Below are positions 56,246 through 64,000 of a DNA stretch of 64,000 bases, piece by piece. Position 1 is the first letter of the stretch. Each line of letters starts with the position of its first letter. The notes beneath the pieces are model-generated. The model was not told the origin of the DNA and searched no databases. It worked only from the letters and a program-made list of their open reading frames with translations. Location: contig NC_049988.1 of the NCBI RefSeq assembly GCF_000003815.2, positions 23,450,018 to 23,514,017 on the forward strand, given 5' to 3'. The position numbers and the translations under genes are program-made. The stretch comes from Branchiostoma floridae. Its lineage: Eukaryota; Chordata; Leptocardii; Amphioxiformes; Branchiostomatidae.

Positions 56246-56639
56246 ATAGAAGTGTTTTTAAACTCTTAATTTCTGTTTTACTGGCAATACGAAGAATGAT
56301 TCGAAATGCCAGGGAACTTTTTGTACACGGTTTATGTATACAATATCTTTCTATGTTTTTGGATGGATTATTACGGATCCAAGTGCAACATGTACAGGGA
56401 CAGGTTTCGATACAATTAAAACTATAGAAAGTGGAACACCTGACTGGAAAAAAAAACGGACATTTACTTTCGGATCTTTTGAGTGGCATCCATCACTCTT
56501 GTTCACTTGAATGAACTGTGACGATAAGTTACTTTCCCTATATGGAAAATATCAGTGATCTGTACGATACGAACCTATGTAACTATTTACGTATGAGTGA
56601 CATACGATCCTTACATATTCAACCTGTTTTTTTTATAGT

Positions 56640-56780
56640 TTAAAGTGATGAATTGGATGTAGTGACGCTGAAGAACACTGATGGGTGTCACTCGAAACGT
56701 CCGGAAATTGTATCCTGTTGCAGAGATTAAATTGTGATGTAATATTGTTTACGTGGATGTGTAACCTTTATTTGCGCCCC
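56640..56780 (+). repeat. Second, weaker hammerhead-like or Penelope-like terminus
   Basis: CTGAAGA, a hairpin ACAC/GTGT, then CGAAACGTC resembles the motif at 53776. The stem does not sit directly against GAAA, and helix I would be only about two pairs. It is followed by CGTGGATGTGTAACC, similar to the CTGGATGTCTAACC after the first motif. Confidence 0.35.
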
Positions 56781-56789
56781 TGATGAGTG

Positions 56790-57420
56790 GATGGAAGAGC
56801 TATATACATAATGTGTCTGCATCATTCTTTAAAAATGTGGTGATCATATTATAAGTCGTTTAAGAGTAACCGAATTTAACAGTGGGCTGCTGGCTGGCCT
56901 CAAAATCCCCCCTTCCCCAGATTGACAAAGAAGACAATATAATTAGGTTAAAATTAGAATTACGGAATTCTTTGTGTTTCTTAACGGAATGCGTCAAAAT
57001 CAAGGACTTTATATGATTTTCTAGCAGAAACAAATCTTGGCGGTTCTGGATTATGATTTAGACAAATTGCAGCCATTGTTTGTTCCGTCACCAGCCGTTG
57101 CATACATTTTCATGTGTTGATTTTTGCCATTGTCTTTATGACGCAGCCAGACAACCAGGTTGACCTAAATTACCATATAAGTGATGCCTTTCCATATACT
57201 ACCCATTAAATTTCTTAGAGGCGTTTAGCACGTCCATGTTGGAAAAAAAAATCATAAATCCCAGTGTATGTTCTTTTTATATGAAGTAATAAATGAATCA
57301 CGTTCTTGTTGATTTTCTAGCAGGCTTGTGTGTCATTCGCTTGTATAAATTGCTATCAAGTAAATCAATAAGGACGAGAGTTCTCTATTGAGTCAAATCT
57401 GTCCTCGGAACAAAGAGTAA
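56790..57420. other. A+T-rich spacer
   Basis: No exon or repeat was recognised. It lies just downstream of the minus-strand multi-exon gene. Confidence 0.4.
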
Positions 57421-57591
57421 TAAAAACTTTCTAGTTGCATTTTTATTGTTCATAGAATATTACATTTCAAGAAATCAGTTTATTTTCTCCCTTCACATTA
57501 ATAAACTCACTGAGAAGCCCAAACTTTCAGTTACAGATCACAACAGAAAAAATAGTAACAAAATGAAACCAGAACAAACGATAATAAAGAA

Positions 57592-59031
57592 TTATGAAGA
57601 CGTGCTCGCAAGTGGGGAAACCTGCACGTTGTATATAGCGTTGTTGACAGTCATGTCTCGGGGTACCTGAAAATAAAAGAGACACTGTTAAATGTTGCAA
57701 CTGTTGTAACAAATGTAATTGACTGTGGCTTTGTCTCCACATGTACTTACATATGGTCATTTATTAAAAGCAATAAAGCTCACTGAAGGAGGGAGGTCAG
57801 GAAACACTAAAGAACCGGTAAATGTGTTTAGAAAATGTTGTTGACTAATGTCATGCCGTCAACTTAAGTCACACAATTTACTTTGACGATTGTCCTTCTG
57901 TATCATTCTGTACAAATATCAGTATTATCTGAGTACCGTCTTTCCTAATGTCGTAGTACTTTTACCTGTTCACTGTCCACGAACGCAGGGTGTTCCCTCC
58001 CTGCTGGGGTCACTTCGAGGAGGGTGAGAGAGACTGAAACAGAAGTATATCGTTATCATTTAGGACATCGCATTAATGTTTGTAAATTGTAATAAAAGTG
58101 CACGTGGTGTTAAAAAGAAAGTTCTAAATTAACACCATTTTGCTTACCAATGCTTCCACGCCTCTCCCGTTCCCGGGCCTTCCCAAGAACTGTGCCATCT
58201 GGCATGGACAGACGAACATTTGGTGCTATAGCTGCAGCTGAAGGCGGTGCTTGTGCCATTCTCCTACAGAAATGATATGTTAAATGTGTAATTACTGTCA
58301 TCAACAAGATTATATTTGGGGAGCGTTGTTCTTCTAATTGTCCACATGAGGACCTCATTTGCATAAACTATCTGAACATGTGATTAAAGCCTTTCCTAAC
58401 ATAAGTTGTGTACGTCTGTTATTTGCGTGGAGGACAGGATAAAGTCATATAATTGATGCAAGTAAGAACCTCATTTGTATAATTCAAGAGAAATGCAATC
58501 AATATACCAGTTGTAAAAGTTAAAATAATTTGGCGTTTGATGTTTCAGCTTTTCTACAAACATGATGAGTTGAGTATGTAAGTATCGATGTAAGAAATTA
58601 GATTGACACATGACATGTTGGCTTTTGCAATAAAATGGCAACTTCTCATGTCAATTGAAGTTAATACCTTTCCTTCCTTGTGGTTGCATCATATGTCCGG
58701 TGCTTTAAGCACACAGACACCTCTTTCCTGATTCTTCCCCATGGTTGATCTGGGTATGTACGTGCCACCTGCGAAATAAGATACACGACTTAATGAACAT
58801 GAATAATTCAAATGGTCTTATCTATTTGCATATGAACTCATACTCCAGCTATAAAACAAGCTCTTCATTATATCTGTTCAGCGTCACTGACACAAGGTAG
58901 TGGCGTACACAAGGGATAGTCAAATATAATCTTTTTACCATGTCCACGGCTTTGTTGAAATTTTTCTCATTGAAGTCCCTGTGGCGTCGCGGCTTTACTT
59001 GATAACGATCAAGGGAGGCTCGGATTTCCGC
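57592..59031 (-). CDS. Unrecognised gene, last five exons
   Basis: I do not recognise this protein. Five minus-strand exons join without a frame break: 58939-59031, 58668-58768, 58148-58263, 57966-58033 and 57592-57666. All have GT/AG sites and matching phases (0, 2, 1, 0). They give 151 residues ending NAIYNVQVSPLASTSS. The first part is basic and helical-looking (AEIRASLDRYQVKPRRHRDF). The middle reads RMAQAPPSAAAIAPNVRLSM with a charged run KARERERRGS, and there is no signal peptide or membrane span. The perfect phase match over four introns is the main evidence. AATAAA signals on this strand lie at 57442-57447 and about 57480. The 5' part is missing and may lie across the gap at 59292-59391. 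An open stretch ending at a GTAAGT donor abuts that gap, but its phase does not fit. Confidence 0.7.
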
Positions 59032-59291
59032 CTAGAAAATGGGTAAGTACATTGTTATTTCTTTTCATTGTTGTTTTCTTCAATTCCTAGGTCAGTATTC
59101 TTTGCACAAAACGTTTAGAATGATTACAAAAGTACAACCCAAAAAGTGAACACACGCATTCAGTTAATGATGTTTGAACGGAAGACTAACTATCCCTTGA
59201 ATATCGACGTCATCCTACGTTACTTACATGGGAAACTTACATAGATTTTTTTCCACTACTTGGTTCTTCCTTTGCAAAGTAAATTTTAACT

Positions 59292-59391
59292 NNNNNNNNN
59301 NNNNNNNNNNNNNNNNNNNNNNNNNNNNNNNNNNNNNNNNNNNNNNNNNNNNNNNNNNNNNNNNNNNNNNNNNNNNNNNNNNNNNNNNNNN
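59292..59391. other. Assembly gap (100 N)
   Basis: A run of exactly 100 N with unknown true length. It falls just upstream of the five-exon minus-strand gene and may hide its 5' exons. Confidence 0.99.
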
Positions 59392-59399
59392 CAATTACT

Positions 59400-59724
59400 G
59401 AAGTAAACTTCCTTTGAAGTTTCAATAGTTTAGCAATATGCATCTACTAGAAATCAGATCACGGCACCATTACTCTTTTTGACGCTTCGTTTCCTCATCT
59501 GGGTAAGGAGCGCTCCCGGTAGCGGGGACGACAGCCGGGGACTGTAGGCTACAGTGGGTCGGGGACAGGGGGAGCCCGACTGTACCATTGTACGTGTGTG
59601 TGGAGGGGAGAAGTACAGTATTATTGAAATCATTTCTGCGTCCTCTCAAACACATTTCTGGCTAGCTGTCGCTCCCTTTGAAAGCTAATAGTCGTAATTT
59701 CTTAGCTTAACACATATTTGCTGT
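59400..59724. other. Segment between gap and inverted block
   Basis: A minus-strand open frame (59470-59655) is rich in proline, serine and threonine and ends DEETKRQKE. It might be an exon of the neighbouring gene, but no convincing splice donor follows, so it is not called. No finger relic is present, unlike at the partner locus near 3.4 kb. Confidence 0.3.
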
Positions 59725-60580
59725 TATGGCAAAGTTTATGAAGATTGTGTGCAAACATTGCTGATTTGTAGATATATTTTCTCTTTACATTTTGTTTAGT
59801 AGTGATTACTTTTATTTTCTCTGCTAGGTGATTTCTTACCTTAGATTTCCTAGATTCTTAACTTTAGAAATATGCAACATAATAGCTATAGATTTTATTT
59901 TGCATGAAACGTTGTTTATGTCATGCCTATGCTCTTTCATAACATGTCAAATTGTTCATTTAGAACAAAATAAATGCTCAAATATTACAGATCTTTGTTA
60001 CACATGTTAGGCTTGTAGTTTAGGTATAACAGTAGAACTGGTGGAAATAGTTGTTGTGCGAAGAAAGTCTTCATTTCTTGCTAGTGACGTTTAGCACCGC
60101 GTATTACAGTAATTTACATATACTGTTGTGTAATCATGTATCTGTTGTAGTTTTCCCAGTTCATGTAGGTAGATGTGCCATTACTTTTTATCGTTAGTTG
60201 CAACAAGGAGGCTGCACGTGTTATATATTTACTGTCCATGTAGCAGATACACGTTTGGTTTAACTGCATGCGAGAGAACTTTTGTAATCACGTGAGAGGA
60301 AATCCATATAAATGTAACGTTATCATTTCGATAACAGTTGATATCAACCCTATGATTGGAGCTCAGCTCAATATTTTGTAGGGATATTAGAGGTTGTATG
60401 TGAGATCACACAGTTAGAAACGTTAGTGTTGGTTTTATTGTTATCATGTTACATTTGATTATTTGATTATTTACAGTCATTTGTTTTCTTTAATAAAGTT
60501 GTTTGTTTGGTACACATTTGTTCGGATATATTATTTGAAGAAGCCGTTTAATTTAAGTGCGGTTCTGTAATTAGTGTAAT
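59725..60580 (+). repeat. Inverted partner of the 2410-3360 block
   Basis: The plus strand here matches the minus strand at 2410-3360 through most of its length. Shared stretches include GCAAAGTTTATGAA-like, CATGAAACGTTGTT, GGTATAACAGTAGAACTGGTGG, CCATGTAGCAGATAC and TTTGGTACACATTTGTT-like sequence. An AATAAA at 59969-59974 is conserved. No zinc-finger coding sequence precedes it. Confidence 0.7.
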
Positions 60581-60724
60581 GTACCAATCACGCTACAAAA
60601 TTAATAAAAAAATATTTCCGGTTGCTAAAAAGAAAACCCGTGTATTTCACAAGTCCACTCATATGCGGTAGGCCATCGAATTTTTGTTAAAATCAGTATT
60701 AGTTTGCTGTAATAAAAATCTGAG

Positions 60725-61750
60725 TCCACGGAAAGATTCCCGAGAATCGTACACTTATTACACACACTGTGTACTCGGTTCATGAAACGATTCCCAAGAA
60801 TTGTACACTTACGAGGGGTGATCAATAAGTTCTCGGCCTAACTCAGAAATAATAAGCACAACTCAAATTTTGAGGCACAACTTTATAGTATGAAGCCTTT
60901 TATCCATATCCTCCAAATTACAAATCATTGGAGTCATTACTTTCCAGGCATTCGTTTTATGCAAATTATAAGGTAAGTGGCGAGAAAAAAGTGGTGTGAT
61001 TTGTGATCAGACATGTGTGGGTCGAGTTCCCCATGCCGTAAATTAACAAAAGACATTGTCAAAATGTTTGATAATCATTCTCCTCCTATTTCAAGCAAAA
61101 AGAATTGGGTGTCTGACTTCCAGCAACGGAAGTTCGATCGCACACCTCAGGTCAGGTCAATTGTCCCATTTTTTCCGTTCTCCCTTACCTAACATTACTG
61201 GGTGTCGCCTGCAAAGTAATGATCACAATAATTTGAATTTTGGTACAGATTTATATAAGACGTTATACTTGACATCTATGCTTCGAGATCTGAGCTGTGC
61301 TTATTATTTCTCCGCAAAACCGAGGACTTATTGATAATCCCACGTACTTGTATAAAATCTTATATAAATGTGTACCAAAATTCAAATTATTGTGATCATT
61401 ACGTTGCAGGTGACACCCAGTAACGTTAGGTAAGGGATAACGAAAAAAAAGTGGACAATTGATCTGAAACCTGAGGTGTGCGGGTCAAATTGTCTGATCA
61501 CACTTCACCCTTCTTTTTCTCGCCACTTACCTCCTAATTTGCATAAAACGAATGCCTGGAAAGTAATGACTCCAATGATTTGTAATTTGGAGGATATTGA
61601 TAAAAGGCTTCATACTATAAAGTTGTGCCCCAAAATCTGAGTTGTGCTTATTATTTCTGCCTGGGTTAGGCCGAGAACATATTGATCAAACCTCGTACAC
61701 ACACTGCGTACTCGGTCCACGGAAAGATTCCCGAGAATCGCACACTTAGC
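60725..61750. repeat. Short tandem repeat array interrupted by a transposon
   Basis: A unit of about 54 bp (GTCCACGGAAAGATTCCCGAGA, then ATCGTACACTTA, then CACACACTG(T/C)GTACTCGG) occurs before and after the element at 60812-61695. The second unit is split by it. The GATTCCCGAGAATCG core is palindromic. Confidence 0.75.
60810..61697. mobile_element. Palindromic mariner-like MITE, 884 bp, TA target
   Basis: The element 60812-61695 begins CGAGGGGTGATCAATAAGTTCTCGG and ends with the near complement (CCGAGAACATATTGATCAAACCTCG). TA lies on each side. The arms pair over about 300 bp. The inner part is a second inverted repeat whose right boundary (AAAACCGAGGACTTATTGATAATCCCACGTA, split here into shorter motifs GAGGACTTATTGATAATC and CCCACG) again resembles the outer end. 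TA targets and this end sequence fit the mariner/Tc1 group. No coding region was seen. Confidence 0.7.
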
Positions 61751-62070
61751 GGTTAAACATACACGCTATCGATTCCAAAGAATCTCACATACGAACGGTT
61801 GCCGAACACTGACTTTCGAACGCTTTGGTGTTAAGAACAATAATAGTTTTATGTAGTTAGTGAAGTAATCCCTGTCTTGCGGTTCATCGGTTCGAACAGG
61901 GCTTCGAGAGCGATCAACTGCGAAACTGTTTTATTCCCGTCGGCCTTTGCGCGAACTATCCCTTGATCAAGAACGACGCAGAAGCACGGCGTACACAGTG
62001 CGTCTTTCAAGTTCAGCATGCTTGTTCATTATTTGATTCAATGGACTGATTACACAGTACGGTAGACTAG
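61750..62070. other. Spacer without recognised gene
   Basis: No exon is supported. Nothing assignable was seen. Confidence 0.4.
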
Positions 62071-62071
62071 T

Positions 62072-63145
62072 AACGGGAGGGGGCCATACTTCGACAGCCG
62101 TTCTAAGTGGATGCGCATGGCTTTTGTCAACGTACATTTTACAGTGAACTCATCAAAAACAAGTTAAGATCTTGTATGCATCCTTATAACTGTGATTGAA
62201 GCTGTACAGATATATATTTCATTTAACGGTAGCGTTCCGCACTGTACTTTGACAGCGCACGAAACTTACGGCAGGTTTTCGGCTTGCGTCCTAGCAGAAC
62301 GTTCCAACACAAAAAAGGGGTCCAAACTCCGACATAGTAACAACCAGACCATCGCCGTGCATTTTTAAACAATTTATGCAAATAGAATAGCATTAAAAGT
62401 CTTCATTATAATTTTTTTGTATCAAATATGGGTCATATTTTGTATTACGCGACTTATTCAAATACGGTGTGTTAAAACGTTTACCTCTCACGGTGAGACC
62501 AACTTGCCGCAAAACGGCAGCGCATTGTTACATTGAACTGTGATGGCATTTTCGCTTTTCGGCTTCCTTGATTGCCTTTTCATCCTGTCTTTAGGCAGCA
62601 GCAATGGCTACAGGATTTTTTAGTCGGTAGGGATCGATTTTTCTTGAATGTTTGTCGCTCTACGGACGGGTTGGCTGAGTTCAACGTGTTGAGCATCGCT
62701 CGGCCGCCGGCGTTCGTGATAGTAAAATAGCGGAGCCCCGACTGGGTGAACATTGTGGCATCATTTTAGCTCCGTTTATCCAACCCAGTTAAAGGGAAAA
62801 CAGAACACAGGTATTATTTTTCGGAAGGCTAATAAACATCATTTCTATGTGTGGTGGTATGTTTTCACATGTCGTATTTTGCGAAGAATAATTCAAGAGT
62901 TTCCCGGGCCATGGTCTCGATACGTTCTCTCGTCAACTTGCACGGAAGGCGTCAAACTTGTGCAAGTTTTTCAATCGTTATCTCTGGGGCTTGCTAACTT
63001 CTACACATACCCCGTCTTTGTAGTTATATACAACAAGGTTTAGTCTACAGCTAGTTGTACTTCTTATGTGCAGGCATCTATGCATTTCTCCGCAACAGTG
63101 CCTGACGAAGTTTGGACCCCTGTCGAAGTATGGCCCCCTCCCGTT
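62072..63145. mobile_element. DNA transposon with 26-bp terminal inverted repeats
   Basis: AACGGGAGGGGGCCATACTT followed by CGACAG at the left is the exact complement of CTGTCG plus AAGTATGGCCCCCTCCCGTT at the right (about 1.07 kb). GGGGTCCAAACTCCGACA at about 62317 repeats the right subterminal sequence (GGGGTCCAAACTTCG in complement). An open frame at 62753-63043 (MWHHFSSVYPTQLKGK start) has no recognised domain. The target duplication is unclear (ACTAGT versus ACTGT), so the superfamily is open. Confidence 0.75.
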
Positions 63146-63239
63146 ACTGTATACAGTGTGTGTTGAGTATATACATGTACGTAACGTTACAAAGAAAGCA
63201 ACAGCGATTTCGACAAAAACTCGATGGCCTATCGCCCAT

Positions 63240-63860
63240 GGTCCATTGAATGATAGGATACTCAAGCAACTGGAACTGCAGGCGACGCACAGCCACAGGA
63301 AGTGCCGGTAACAGTTTCAAGGCAAAAATTCCCGCCGGTCGGAGAAGCAACAATATCAACACCGATATATTCCTCTACCATTCACCACAGTTTCCACCTC
63401 GCTGTTGTGCACGGAAGAATAACGACGGCCTTTGCAAGTACTGTGAGGCAAAATTTTATACCCGAACTACTTTTGGAGACGGGGGTTGCGAATAAATACT
63501 GTGTTCTGAGACCATAAGGCCAGGAGGTGATGTTTGACCTTTAGTTGACTGAAGTATACTTCCGGGTGACGTGATCCCGACTTCCCGTTTGCCGGAACTG
63601 TGGCAAACGTTAGGCACGGCGTGGTCTGGAGAGACTTAGTAATACGTCTTTTCAAAGACAAGTATTCTCGGTCGTTGTGCAAGGCTGGTGTTCAAATCCT
63701 ATTGATTTTAAAGTCTATGTAGATTTGATCAATGAGCCTTTATCAGACAGAGAATCTAATAATAATAGAAGCGACGCCGCGTCGTCTTTCTGGTAGGGAG
63801 TTTAAGCCCTTTCACAGAAGTCAGAATGTGCGGCGATAGGAATTCTAGAAATATCACCTG
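63240..63860 (-). repeat. Inverted copy of the lectin-upstream block
   Basis: The minus strand matches 6450-7075 on the plus strand, including a TATA motif (63454-63460), TTCTTCCGTGCACAACAGCG and GTTTGCCACAGTTCC-like sequence. At its far end it continues into an arm of MITE family A (CTTTCACAGAAGTCAGAATG). On this strand a leucine-rich stretch (LLLLRPAGIFALKLLPALPV) follows the leader, but without an ATG. Confidence 0.75.
63454..63460 (-). promoter_or_regulatory. TATA-box candidate in the inverted block
   Basis: TATAAAA on the minus strand in the context TTCGGGTATAAAATTTTG, at the same place as the motif at 6882-6888. Any transcript would run leftward from about 63425. No supported exon follows within the window. 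Confidence 0.45.
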
Positions 63861-63945
63861 CATATGCAGGTTAGTGCAGATAAAATTGGAGCAGTGCAGG
63901 TATTTCTGGTGTCTACCTGCACCTAACCTGCACTGGTCCATGTAC
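63850..63945. repeat. CCTGCA-type short repeat
   Basis: CACCTGCATATGCAGGTTAG, GTGCAGGTATTTCTGG and CTACCTGCACCTAACCTGCACTGG form nested inverted repeats. A related segment lies at 19140-19240. Confidence 0.5.
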
Positions 63946-64000
63946 TGGGTTTTATACATAAATGTCCTATGATGTAAGTGTATGTGGATTGTTATTATAT

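Noticed and set aside
59237-59291. Sixth upstream exon of the minus-strand unknown gene
   Set aside because: A good GTAAGT donor is present, but neither reading phase joins the next exon without a stop or frame change.

Overview
The window looks like nuclear DNA of an invertebrate deuterostome, most likely an amphioxus (Branchiostoma). Genes are intron-containing with GT/AG boundaries. The coding families are C2H2 zinc-finger arrays, a type II transmembrane C-type lectin, and an LRR transmembrane receptor. Spacers are A+T-rich and full of small inverted-repeat DNA transposons and decayed non-LTR retrotransposons. The species call is inference; nothing in the sequence names the organism. Two runs of exactly 100 N (455-554 and 59292-59391) are assembly gaps.

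Layout. 2.4-4.26 kb: a minus-strand eight-finger protein with decayed fingers past its stop. 6.4-9.9 kb: a decayed C-type lectin copy whose last intron holds a 1.5 kb fold-back transposon flanked by TTAA. 10.7-11.2 kb: an orphan copy of the upstream/5' leader block of the zinc-finger genes. 12-21 kb: retrotransposon relics, hAT-like and other MITEs, microsatellites, and two weakly supported exons. 21.6-23.9 kb: a 14-finger gene. 25.6-29.4 kb: an intact six-exon C-type lectin gene (537 aa). 30.3-34.2 kb: a zinc-finger gene broken by a frameshift and a nonsense codon, with a retrotransposon in its upstream block. 35.1-37.4 kb: an 11-finger gene. 37.4-48.4 kb: repeats and spacers without a convincing gene. 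48.6-51.8 kb: a minus-strand LRR receptor (953 aa by two-exon splicing) with a tail of repeated tyrosine motifs. 52-57.4 kb: MITEs, a hammerhead-like motif, a retrotransposon relic, and a tandem repeat with X-box-like palindromes. 57.6-59.0 kb: the 3' five exons of an unrecognised minus-strand gene. 59.7-64 kb: an inverted partner of the 2.4-3.4 kb block, a palindromic element flanked by TA, a 1.07 kb terminal-inverted-repeat element, and an inverted partner of the block upstream of the decayed lectin.

How it fits together. A lectin unit followed by a zinc-finger upstream block appears twice (7.1-11.2 kb decayed; 25.6-34.2 kb fuller), which suggests a duplicated cassette. Three plus-strand zinc-finger genes share leader exons, introns and 3' flanks, so they are tandem paralogs. 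Their fingers alternate between two types, and the arrays change by gain or loss of finger units and decay from the 3' end. The two receptor genes are plausible innate-recognition molecules; their ligands cannot be read from the sequence.
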